Shown here: piece after piece, positions 1 through 6,035 of the stretch
How the letters are laid out: every line of letters begins with the position of its first letter
How positions within the stretch are numbered: position 1 is the stretch's first letter
Assembly: GCF_000972705.2 (NCBI RefSeq)
Contig: NZ_LATL02000359.1
Coordinates: 10,735-18,074, forward strand
Direction: 5' to 3'
Source of the DNA: Limnoraphis robusta CS-951
GTDB taxonomy: Bacteria > Cyanobacteriota > Cyanobacteriia > Cyanobacteriales > Microcoleaceae
DNA length: 7,340 nt
Translations under genes and position numbers: made by a program
The notes under the pieces: generated by a model
What the model was told of the DNA's origin: nothing
What the model saw: the letters and a program-made list of their open reading frames with translations, nothing else
Database searches by the model: none

Positions 1-256
1 GTCGGAATGGGTGTTTCTAACAGCGACTTCTATTGTGAATAAAACCTTTCCTCGCTTGGCAGAATTATCAAAAGATGCGACCTTAGTATTAATGGGGCCG
101 ACTTTACCTTGGTTATCAGAATTAGCAGAAATGGGTGTTAATTACTTGGCGGGAGTGCGTATAATTAACCCCCAAGCCTTGCGTCAAACCGTTGCAGAAG
201 GCGGCGGAACCCGCATTTTTGAGACGGGAGTACAATATTGTATTCAGCAAATTTAA
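1..256 (+). CDS. DUF364 (putative heavy-metal chelation) protein, 3' end only
   Basis: This is the C-terminal part of a gene that begins before the window. The open frame reads through base 2 (codons for S-E-W-V-F-L-T-A-T-S) and ends at TAA 254-256. The fragment resembles the C-terminal Rossmann-like half of DUF364 proteins, annotated in families as a putative heavy-metal chelation domain. It has the family's pattern of a 'TATSIVNKT' strand and helix, then 'LMGPTLPW', then 'GVNYLAGVRI' and a glycine-rich 'EGGG' near the end. The GTG at 11 is inside the domain and is not a believable start. No biochemical role is firmly established for the family; association with metal or cofactor handling is inferred. 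It converges on map, with 34 bp between the stop codons. Family assignment is fairly confident, function is not. Confidence 0.7.
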   Translation, partial: SEWVFLTATSIVNKTFPRLAELSKDATLVLMGPTLPWLSELAEMGVNYLAGVRIINPQALRQTVAEGGGTRIFETGVQYCIQQI

Positions 257-290
257 GGCAAATGAGCAATTAAACTGCTAGAAATTAAAC

Positions 291-1055
291 CTAATCCGGT
301 AATGTTAAAATATCTACACCGGATTCAGTCACAGCAACAGTGTGTTCAAACTGGGCGGAAAGTTTACCATCGATGGTAATTGCAGTCCAACCATCTTCGA
401 GAACTTTTGCTTCCCAAGTTCCTTCATTAATCATCGGTTCAATAGTAAAAACCATCCCCGGACGCAATTTTTTTCCTTTTCCGGCGGTTCCATAATGGGG
501 AACTTGAGGTGCGGTATGAAACGTGGTATTTATACCATGACCAACAAAATCTCGTACAACAGAAAATCCGTGAGATTCTGCATATTCTTGAATCGCGGCG
601 CCAATATCTCCAATTTTTGCACCCGGTTTAACCGCCGCAATTCCCCGCATCATCGACTCATAAGTAACTTCAACTAATTTTTTCGCAACCGGGGAAGGCG
701 TACCGACAAAAAATGTTTTAGAAGTATCACCGTGATAACCATCCACAACCGGAGTGACATCAATATTAATAATATCTCCCTCTTGAAGAATTTGTTTGGC
801 GTTGGGAATACCATGACAAATGACATGATTAACGCTCGTACAAATCGATTTGGGGAAGCCATGATATCCTAAAGGAGCGCTGCGAGCATCGTTAGCCTTT
901 GTCCAACGTTCGGCTTCATCGTTGAGTTCCAGTGTACTCACTCCCGGTTGAACCATCGGTTCAAGATGATTCAATAATTGAGCCGCTAAACGTCCCGCTT
1001 GACGCATTTTTTCGATTTCACGACTCGACAACAGAACAATTGTTTCGCTTCCCAT
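291..1055 (-). CDS. map: Methionine aminopeptidase, type I
   Basis: This cytosolic metalloenzyme removes the initiator methionine from nascent proteins when the second residue is small. The 254-residue product has the length of a type Ia enzyme, with no N-terminal zinc-finger extension. All five metal ligands of the pita-bread fold are visible: D99 (in 'INIDV'), D110 ('HGDT'), H173 ('FVGHGI'), E206 ('FTIEPM') and E237 ('QFEHT'). The active-site histidines H81 ('VICHGIP') and H180 ('TTFHTAP') are also present, so the enzyme should be active. The start at 1055 gives the usual short lead before 'REIEKMRQAG'. No clear Shine-Dalgarno lies just upstream, though a GGAAAGG lies some distance back. 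The 107 bp to the next upstream gene (DUF423) could hold its own promoter, but I see no clean -35/-10 pair. Cyanobacteria often carry several map paralogues, so which copy this is cannot be told here. Confidence 0.96.
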   Translation of the reverse strand: MGSETIVLLSSREIEKMRQAGRLAAQLLNHLEPMVQPGVSTLELNDEAERWTKANDARSAPLGYHGFPKSICTSVNHVICHGIPNAKQILQEGDIINIDVTPVVDGYHGDTSKTFFVGTPSPVAKKLVEVTYESMMRGIAAVKPGAKIGDIGAAIQEYAESHGFSVVRDFVGHGINTTFHTAPQVPHYGTAGKGKKLRPGMVFTIEPMINEGTWEAKVLEDGWTAITIDGKLSAQFEHTVAVTESGVDILTLPD

Positions 1056-1162
1056 TTGCGCTAAATTGATGAAGAATTTGTCTTATTACCTTTCCAGCGT
1101 AACTCTTCTACGGTATCATAACCAACTGAATGGGTAAATTTTTACTCAATCTCAGATTTTAA

Positions 1163-1537
1163 TCAGAGCTTGAAAGTGGCGATCGCTAAACATCCCCATC
1201 CCGCAATAAATGCCACACCCCCAAGCGGCGTAATTGCCCCGAGCCATTTAATCCCCGTTAAGCTTAAAGCATACAGACTCCCCGAAAAAATGGCGACCCC
1301 GACAATAAAAGCAGTCCCGGCGATAGTGATTAACGGTTGAGGAGATTGAGAATTTCTGAGTAACACTCCGAGTAATAATAAAGCCAGGGCATGATACATT
1401 TGATAACGAGCAGCCGTTTCAAAGATTTCAATCCCTCGTTCGCTGATTTTTCCACTCAAAGCATGAGCGCCAAAAGCACCCGCCATCACCGAAAAACCGC
1501 CTAAAATTGCTGCAATTGTTAAAAAGATTCTATCCAT
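1163..1537 (-). CDS. DUF423 family small integral membrane protein
   Basis: The 124-residue product belongs to the DUF423 (YgdD/YwdK-like) family of inner-membrane proteins of unknown function. The signature is near the N-terminus: 'GAFGAHAL' at about residues 21-28, followed by 'ETAARYQMYHALALL'. Four hydrophobic segments are visible at about residues 4-24, 49-62, 71-91 and 100-121, matching the four-helix pattern of the family. The start at 1537 is supported by an AGGAAAG-like Shine-Dalgarno a few bases upstream on the minus strand. The gene sits between map and a hairpin-containing gap, and probably has its own promoter. A HIP1 octamer lies within its 3' end. No function is proposed; the family assignment is secure. 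Confidence 0.92.
   Translation of the reverse strand: MDRIFLTIAAILGGFSVMAGAFGAHALSGKISERGIEIFETAARYQMYHALALLLLGVLLRNSQSPQPLITIAGTAFIVGVAIFSGSLYALSLTGIKWLGAITPLGGVAFIAGWGCLAIATFKL
1179..1186. repeat. HIP1 palindrome (GCGATCGC)
   Basis: A perfect copy of the octameric palindrome GCGATCGC, highly over-represented in many cyanobacterial genomes. It lies inside the 3' end of the DUF423 coding region. It is the only full copy I found in the window; partial versions (for example GCGATCGA near 3394) also occur. A single copy is weak but consistent evidence for a cyanobacterial source. Confidence 0.85.
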
Positions 1538-1593
1538 GATCTTTCCTGTTATCGATTTTAGCTACAATTTAACCTAATATAATCCCAAGTGTA

Positions 1594-1649
1594 GGGGCGG
1601 GTTCGACAATATCTTTACTACTACTCAAAGATTGAGATAAACCCGCCCC
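1594..1649. repeat. G+C-rich inverted repeat, likely dispersed intergenic hairpin
   Basis: Perfect 10-bp arms GGGGCGGGTT (1594-1603) and AACCCGCCCC (1640-1649) enclose 36 bp. A second pairing nests inside: ATCTTT (1611-1616) with AAAGAT (1627-1632). A long hairpin could therefore form in either strand's transcript. The G+C-rich arms stand out from the AT-rich surroundings and look like the small palindromic intergenic repeats seen in many copies in filamentous cyanobacteria; multicopy status is inferred. On the minus strand it lies between the Uma2 stop and the DUF423 start, where it could act as a terminator or mRNA-stabilising hairpin. No clear T-run follows, so intrinsic termination is not shown. 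Confidence 0.6.
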
Positions 1650-1715
1650 GCTCAATGATGATTTGAAATCCTTACCTTTTAATATACAATAGTTTTGCTT
1701 AAACGGAGTCGGCAA

Positions 1716-2294
1716 TTACGGAAAAAGAGTTCCCGGTTTCAGCCAATTAAATAGTTCTGAAAGTTTTAAGTTAAAATCTGAGATGAATTCAGGAGTTGGA
1801 AGAACTTGTTCGGGTGTTTGTAAAACCATCGGTTGTTCACCCATAGGATAAACAAATACAGACTTTTCAGCCGGATCAATTAACCAACCCATCAGACAAC
1901 CTGCATCCAGACAATGTAAAATATTACTGATGACTTTTGTTTGGTTTTGATCGGGAGAAAGAATTTCAATTGTCCAGTCAGGATGAGTCGGAAAACTATT
2001 CGCAATATCACCATTTTCATCTAAAGGAATGCGACTCCAAGTAAACACAGCAACATCAGGAACAATTGAACGTCCACCAAACGTACATCGTAATTCGGGA
2101 AAAGCCCAACCAATGCGTTGAGGCTTAACAACTGTATTAATGACTGTAACCAATTCTCCCTGAATTGCGCTATGTTTTCCTTGAGCCATAGGTTTTTGAA
2201 TGATTTTACCGTTAATATATTCGCTAGCTGGCTTGGTTTCTGGGAGTTTGAGAAACCCCTCAAGAGTCAGAGATTGTGTTGGAGTTTGTACCAT
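1716..2294 (-). CDS. Uma2 family (DUF820) endonuclease-like protein
   Basis: The 192-residue product has the usual length and layout of the Uma2/DUF820 family, which has a PD-(D/E)xK restriction-endonuclease fold and is greatly expanded in cyanobacteria. Visible elements are 'SLTLEGFLKLPETKP' at the N-terminus, E25 in 'SEYINGKII', H41 and E47 in 'HSAIQGEL', the PD motif at P79-D80 ('IVPDVAVF'), E110 in 'WTIEILSPDQ' and a lysine at K120. 'GWLIDPAEKSVFVY' closes the core (136-149). The catalytic set appears intact, so nuclease activity is possible, but the cellular role of these proteins is unknown and many copies may be mobile or redundant. The start at 2294 is the only sensible one; I see no strong Shine-Dalgarno. 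Only 29 bp separate it from the upstream minus strand gene, so co-transcription or translational coupling is likely. Confidence 0.9.
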   Translation of the reverse strand: MVQTPTQSLTLEGFLKLPETKPASEYINGKIIQKPMAQGKHSAIQGELVTVINTVVKPQRIGWAFPELRCTFGGRSIVPDVAVFTWSRIPLDENGDIANSFPTHPDWTIEILSPDQNQTKVISNILHCLDAGCLMGWLIDPAEKSVFVYPMGEQPMVLQTPEQVLPTPEFISDFNLKLSELFNWLKPGTLFP

Positions 2295-2323
2295 AATTTA
2301 AGATATAAATACGAGGAAAACAG

Positions 2324-2740
2324 TTATTTTAACTCAAAATAGTAGATCGTTTCTCCCTCTGGCGTTTTCTCCCAAGTCCCCTGAAGTTCTATCGCTTTAC
2401 TCAGAATAAACTTCTCAGCTTCTTGGGGAGATAAATGAGTAAACCTTACAAGATCACTGGGCGTTATTTTGCCCTGATTTTGTACCAGTAAATGAAAGAA
2501 GATAGAATGAATCCGACGGGAGCGATTTTCTATCTTCTGACGAGATTGATAAGAACTATCCCACAACAGCCAACCGCCAATTCCTAACGCGGGTAAACCC
2601 AAAATTAACCCACCGATTGCGATGCTGATTTTGCTATGAACCGAAGCATCCGGGTTAATCAGTCCAGTTGCAATAGTCAGCAAACAAAACAGCCCAATAG
2701 GAATCAATAAACTTGCAGTGATCAACTTAATCAACTGCAT
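2324..2740 (-). CDS. Small two-helix membrane protein with winged-helix-like cytosolic tail
   Basis: I do not recognise a named family for this 138-residue protein. Two strongly hydrophobic segments are visible, at about residues 5-28 and 38-60, joined by a short polar loop ('NPDASVHSK'). A basic stretch follows ('QSRQKIENRSRRIHS', 65-79), which argues that the C-terminus is cytosolic. Residues about 80-137 read like a small winged helix: a first helix ('IFFHLLVQNQG'), 'ITPSDLVRFTHLSPQEAEKF' resembling a helix-turn-helix, then a recognition-type helix and a beta-hairpin ending 'TIYYFEL'. This fold call is by pattern only. The start at 2740 is supported by an AAGGGAAAG purine run just upstream. 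It is followed after 29 bp by the Uma2 gene and lies 107 bp downstream of chlM. It is probably a conserved cyanobacterial hypothetical protein; a regulatory or sensory role is speculative. Confidence 0.75.
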   Translation of the reverse strand: MQLIKLITASLLIPIGLFCLLTIATGLINPDASVHSKISIAIGGLILGLPALGIGGWLLWDSSYQSRQKIENRSRRIHSIFFHLLVQNQGKITPSDLVRFTHLSPQEAEKFILSKAIELQGTWEKTPEGETIYYFELK

Positions 2741-2847
2741 GACTTTCCCTTAACATGATGTTAGCAATCAGCTTGCAATTAAACATCGCTCAACAGTATA
2801 GCTTAGGTGTTTATTGCCGATAGCGGTTGACTGAAAATCCTTGAATT

Positions 2848-3537
2848 TTAACGCCGAACCGCCTCTAACAAACGAGAGAAATAAAAGCGAGTGCTAGTCA
2901 TTTCTTGACGAGCTACGCTGAAGCCATTATTTTCAAAAATTTTAACAATATCTGCCTCTCGATGTTGATAAGCACGAGTCGTTTTACTTGGCCCTGGGAA
3001 AAATTCACCGATTTTTTTGAGGATAGTCAAAGCGAAGGTTTTCGGTGCAAAACTCAAAATCAAACGAGACTCCGCGAGCGACGCCAAATGAGCAATCATA
3101 TCCGCCATTTTATCATCAGGATAGTGAATCAACACATCCAGACAAATCACAGTATGATATCGACCCTCTAAAGCTTCTAAATCCTGAGTGCTAAACTTGA
3201 CATTGCTAGCGCGATCACCTAAAGTTGCCGTAGCTCGTTCTCGAGCTTCCGAAACCATTTTTTCAGAGATATCGCTAGCAGTGACAATCGCACCCGCCTC
3301 AGCCAGAGGAATGCTCAAACTCCCCACACCACACCCCGCATCGCAAATCGACAGACCCGAGAGATTGTCATCTGCTTTCAGCCAGTTTAGCACGCGATCG
3401 ATGGTTTGTTGATGTCCATTACGGATATCGAGTTGAACCTTGTTCACTTCCCCATCGCCGTAGATTCGTCTCCAGCGATCAAAGCCTGTAGAGTTAAAAT
3501 ATTCTCGAACAACCGTCTTATCGTCTGCAACGCTCAT
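2848..3537 (-). CDS. chlM: Magnesium-protoporphyrin IX O-methyltransferase
   Basis: ChlM (BchM) transfers a methyl group from S-adenosylmethionine to the C13 propionate of Mg-protoporphyrin IX, the chlorophyll-branch step just after Mg-chelatase. The 229-residue length is typical for cyanobacteria. The family's N-terminal signature 'EYFNSTGFDRWRRIYGDG' is present at residues 12-29. SAM motif I is 'DAGCGVGSLSIPLA' (66-79), the ribose-binding acidic residue is probably D89 ('TASDIS'), and 'ICLDVLIHYP' (131-140) is the family's motif around the end of strand 4. The C-terminal half carries 'FFPGPSKTTRAYQHRE', also characteristic. No damage is visible. The start at 3537 fits family N-termini, though no Shine-Dalgarno is obvious. 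It is divergent from the antiporter gene across a 120-bp region that should contain both promoters. Confidence 0.97.
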   Translation of the reverse strand: MSVADDKTVVREYFNSTGFDRWRRIYGDGEVNKVQLDIRNGHQQTIDRVLNWLKADDNLSGLSICDAGCGVGSLSIPLAEAGAIVTASDISEKMVSEARERATATLGDRASNVKFSTQDLEALEGRYHTVICLDVLIHYPDDKMADMIAHLASLAESRLILSFAPKTFALTILKKIGEFFPGPSKTTRAYQHREADIVKIFENNGFSVARQEMTSTRFYFSRLLEAVRR

Positions 3538-3657
3538 AAATTTGGTTTGCTGTTAATTAGAGTCCAACTGTTAAACCTATCATTATCCGGTACGATGAGA
3601 CTAAATTTTCAGCGATGAATTTTGGGTAGCTTTAACTTTATAGGATAATTTGGAGTA
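3538..3657. promoter_or_regulatory. Divergent promoter region between chlM and the antiporter gene
   Basis: These 120 bp separate two divergently transcribed genes, so both promoters are expected here. On the + strand, TTGGGT and GATAAT stand 16 bp apart close to the antiporter start, but this would give an almost leaderless message, so it is only a candidate. A GGAG lies two bases before the antiporter ATG, and an AGGA further back is better spaced. I see no recognisable regulator site such as a GTA-N8-TAC NtcA box. The regional call rests on gene layout, not on a mapped promoter. Confidence 0.5.
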
Positions 3658-4887
3658 ATGATTAAGGTTGAGTTCCTATTCATCAGTATTGCTATATTGC
3701 TGTTAGCAAGCATCTTAGCCAGCAAAGCCGCCAATAAACTCGGTGTTCCAGCATTGCTTTTATTTTTGTTGTTGGGAATGATTGCAGGTTCGGAAGGACT
3801 CGGAGGGATTCAATTTGAAAATCCTCTGATCGCCAAATTAATCGGAGACTTTGCACTCACTTTGATTTTATTTGCAGGGGGACTCGATACCAACTGGAAA
3901 AGCATTCAACCCGTTCTCATCAAAGGCTTAACCCTTTCTACTCTTGGGGTGGCTATCACCATGTTGCTTTTAGGTTCCTTTGCTTGGTTTATTTTGGGTT
4001 CCTTTTCTAGCTTTAATATAGGCTCACAGGGAATTACTTGGACAGAAGGGTTGTTACTCGGTGCGATTATTTCTTCTACAGATGCGGCGGCTGTTTTTTC
4101 TGTGTTGCGTTCGAGTAATTTAGGTCTCAAAGGTGATTTGCAACCTCTACTCGAACTTGAATCTGGAAGTAATGATCCAATAGCCGTTTTATTAACCACT
4201 GAGTTCGTCAGACTTCTCAGTACATCTGAAGGCTCCTTGATCAGTTTAGGACTCTCATTATTTTGGCAAATTTTGGCAGGAATTGCATTCGGATATGGAA
4301 TGGGAAAACTTGTTCTTTTAGGGATGAATCGGATTAATTTGGTTTCCCCCGGACTCTATCCCCTTGCTATTTTAGCCTGGACTCTACTCACCTTTGGCGT
4401 CACTACAGTTTTAGGAGCAAATGGCTTTTTAGCCGTTTATATTGCGGGTATCGTCATAGGAAATCACCCGCGTCTCATCCATAGCAACAGTTTATTCAGT
4501 TTTTACGATAGTTTGTCATGGCTGATGCAAATTACCATGTTTTTGACATTGGGATTACTGGTTTTTCCCTCTCAATTGTTATCGATTGCTGGAGTTGCTA
4601 TCGTCATCAGTTTATTTTTGATGTTTGTTGCTCGTCCGGTTAGTGTCTTCATTTGTTTGGCTTTTAGTCAAGTGAGTTTTTCGGAGAAATTGTTTATTTC
4701 TTGGGTCGGACTTCGAGGTTCTGTACCAATTGTTTTAGCAACTTTTCCACTCATGGTAGGTCTTTCAGAAGCCGATAAACTTTTTAATATCGTGTTTTTT
4801 ATTGTTCTGACTTCTGCCCTCATTCAAGGCTTATCTTTAGCTCCAGTGGCTCGAAGACTGGGTTTAGTTGAATCTCCTTCGATTTAA
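3658..4887 (+). CDS. Cation:proton antiporter, NhaP2/CvrA-like (CPA1 family)
   Basis: A polytopic inner-membrane antiporter of the Na_H_Exchanger family that exchanges K+ and/or Na+ for H+ and so helps with pH and cation homeostasis. Closest resemblance is to NhaP2/CvrA-type potassium/proton antiporters: 'LGVPALLLFLLLGMIAGSEG' (28-47), 'LILFAGGLDT' (69-78), 'SSTDAAAVFSVLRS' (139-152) and 'LESGSNDPIAVLLT' (167-180), with T141-D142 and N172-D173 as the likely transport-site residues. A conserved arginine follows at R326 ('VARPVS'), and 'WVGLRGSVPIVLA' at 349-361. About 12 hydrophobic segments fill the whole length. At 409 residues it stops soon after the last helix and lacks the long cytosolic TrkA_C-type regulatory tail of E. 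coli NhaP2 (about 578 residues). Ion preference cannot be read from sequence. A DUF3124 lipoprotein gene follows after 34 bp, suggesting an operon. Confidence 0.93.
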   Translation: MIKVEFLFISIAILLLASILASKAANKLGVPALLLFLLLGMIAGSEGLGGIQFENPLIAKLIGDFALTLILFAGGLDTNWKSIQPVLIKGLTLSTLGVAITMLLLGSFAWFILGSFSSFNIGSQGITWTEGLLLGAIISSTDAAAVFSVLRSSNLGLKGDLQPLLELESGSNDPIAVLLTTEFVRLLSTSEGSLISLGLSLFWQILAGIAFGYGMGKLVLLGMNRINLVSPGLYPLAILAWTLLTFGVTTVLGANGFLAVYIAGIVIGNHPRLIHSNSLFSFYDSLSWLMQITMFLTLGLLVFPSQLLSIAGVAIVISLFLMFVARPVSVFICLAFSQVSFSEKLFISWVGLRGSVPIVLATFPLMVGLSEADKLFNIVFFIVLTSALIQGLSLAPVARRLGLVESPSI

Positions 4888-4921
4888 TGATCGATGACAC
4901 TTTAAAATAGGATTTAAGTCA

Positions 4922-5500
4922 ATGTTAAATGCTCATTTTTTGATCAGTCTTTTGATTACCTCTGCTACCGTGATTTCTCTAACCAGTTGTACTCGTCATA
5001 CTGTCAGTCAGTCTTCCACAAATTCAACAGCAAACCCGCAAGAAACCTATCTGCAAGTGAATCCAGTTTCAACGACGGAAACCGTTAATCTCGAAACCCT
5101 AAAAATTATCGCCGGACAAACGATTTATGTTCCCGTTTACTCTCACATTTATTACATGAATACTCGCCGAGTTTACAACTTAGCAACAACCTTGAGTGTT
5201 AGAAATACTGACCTTGATCATTCTATTATCATTAAAACCGTAAATTATTATAATACTGAAGGAAAATTAGTTCAATCTTATTTAGATCAAGCCATTCGAC
5301 TCTCTCCTCTCGCTAGCACCGATTTTTTTGTCGAGCAAAGCAACTCCACCGGAGGAGCTGGAGCTAACTTTATCGTTGAATGGATAGCCGAAAAAAACGT
5401 CTCAGAACCGATGATTGAAGCGGTATCAATTGGAACATCAGGAACCCAAGGGATTGCATTTACCAGTCCTAGTCGAGTCATTAAAACAACACCAAAATAA
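4922..5500 (+). CDS. DUF3124 family lipoprotein
   Basis: The 192-residue product starts with a signal peptide and lipobox: a hydrophobic stretch at about residues 6-20, then L20-T-S-C23, so C23 should be the lipidated residue after cleavage by signal peptidase II. A Ser/Thr/Asn-rich linker follows (24-60). The rest (about 61-190) matches DUF3124: 'GQTIYVPVYSHIYYMNTR' (65-82), 'LATTLSVRNTD' (87-97), 'NYYNTEGKLVQSYL' (108-121), 'GGAGANFIVEW' (144-154) and 'EAVSIGTSGTQGIAFTS' (166-182). It should be a membrane-tethered, mostly beta domain in the periplasm. Function is unknown. AGGA at 4909-4912, nine bases before the ATG, supports the start. The 34-bp spacing from the antiporter suggests co-transcription; a role in envelope or ion homeostasis is an inference from context only. 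Confidence 0.88.
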   Translation: MLNAHFLISLLITSATVISLTSCTRHTVSQSSTNSTANPQETYLQVNPVSTTETVNLETLKIIAGQTIYVPVYSHIYYMNTRRVYNLATTLSVRNTDLDHSIIIKTVNYYNTEGKLVQSYLDQAIRLSPLASTDFFVEQSNSTGGAGANFIVEWIAEKNVSEPMIEAVSIGTSGTQGIAFTSPSRVIKTTPK

Positions 5501-6035
5501 TCGGCATTCCCTCAGATTTTGTTAATCTTAACCCTCCCGGAAAAACAGGATCAAGCTGAGACTCAACTTGTGATATTTACAACTAGCCAGAGAAATAGGG
5601 ACTCGGGAATCAGGGGGGAGAGAAAGCCAAGCAAACATAAATACTAGCCCAGTGATTCCCTGTTAGGGAAAGCATCATCATCATCATGTTAGCTTTGTAT
5701 AATAAAAATGTTAAAATTTAACCGTAGCTCAGTAAAAATATCAATTGGTAGCACAGTCAAAGTTGATTGATCTCAGTAAAATTGAGGTAAACTTAAATCT
5801 TGATTGATCACAACCCGTGATTTCTCGCATTAGCTGACAATCAAGTTGAGAGCAAAAAGCACTTTGACAGACTCCAAGCGATCATCAAGGGATGATGTTA
5901 ATGCTCCAGACAAGCCCGTATATTTTCTGGGTAGGAATCAATCTCTGTTCAACCTGTATCAATCTGAGTTGGCGGTTCTCATTTGAGGAGTTGTGTTCTC
6001 AGTCTTGATGTGATTGCATCTACCCTAACTTTAAT
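5501..6035. other. 535-bp intergenic region with structured and repeated sequence
   Basis: No convincing gene lies here. From left to right it holds a weak AT-rich hairpin after the lipoprotein stop (AGATT/AATCT, 5514-5528), a G-rich stretch (5598-5618) and overlapping inverted repeats (5605-5670). Then come five CAT units near 5673-5687, a perfect TATAAT at 5698-5703 without a recognisable -35, and two pairs of 10-nt direct repeats at 5728-5809. TTGACA stands at 5864-5869 without a well-spaced -10. A 35-codon open frame at 5901-6008 ends 27 bp before the GUN4-domain gene and is in the same frame. The promoter of that gene, a long 5' leader, or a small RNA may be here; none can be proven by reading. 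Confidence 0.6.
5605..5670 (+). repeat. Overlapping inverted repeats able to form alternative hairpins
   Basis: GGGAATCA (5605-5612) is perfectly complementary to TGATTCCC (5653-5660). Pairing can extend by GGG (5613-5615) with CCC (5648-5650) across a 2-nt AG bulge. The downstream arm overlaps a second compact hairpin, TTCCCT-GTT-AGGGAA (5656-5670, 6-bp stem and 3-nt loop). The two structures share 5656-5660, so they exclude each other. No T-run follows, so neither is a textbook terminator. The geometry is seen in the sequence; any regulatory role is inference. Confidence 0.45.

Noticed and set aside
342..677. 111-codon + strand open frame opposite map
   Set aside because: It lies entirely antisense to map, whose full set of metal ligands is visible; the translation is low-complexity and resembles nothing known.
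674..862. 62-codon minus strand open frame within map
   Set aside because: It is an alternative frame inside map with no independent support.
1151..1168. Hairpin CTCAGATT-TT-AATCAGAG at the DUF423 stop codon as a terminator
   Set aside because: It has an A-A mismatch and a 2-nt loop, overlaps the stop codon and has no T-run on the minus strand.
2021..2342. Open frames overlapping the Uma2 gene on both strands (2021-2263 minus, 2118-2342 plus)
   Set aside because: The Uma2 frame has the complete family signature; these are shadows.
2905..3618. Three + strand open frames of 70-88 codons opposite chlM
   Set aside because: They are antisense to an intact chlM and have no recognisable protein features.
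3906..4199. 97-codon minus strand open frame opposite the antiporter
   Set aside because: It is antisense to conserved antiporter motifs, a shadow of the real frame.
5287..5481. 64-codon minus strand open frame opposite the DUF3124 gene
   Set aside because: It is antisense to the conserved DUF3124 core.
5724..5753. tRNA-like D-arm: GTAGCTCAGT followed by TTGGTAGCAC
   Set aside because: A 12-base insertion splits the arm, and no anticodon arm, T-arm (GGTTCGAATCC-like) or acceptor stem follows.
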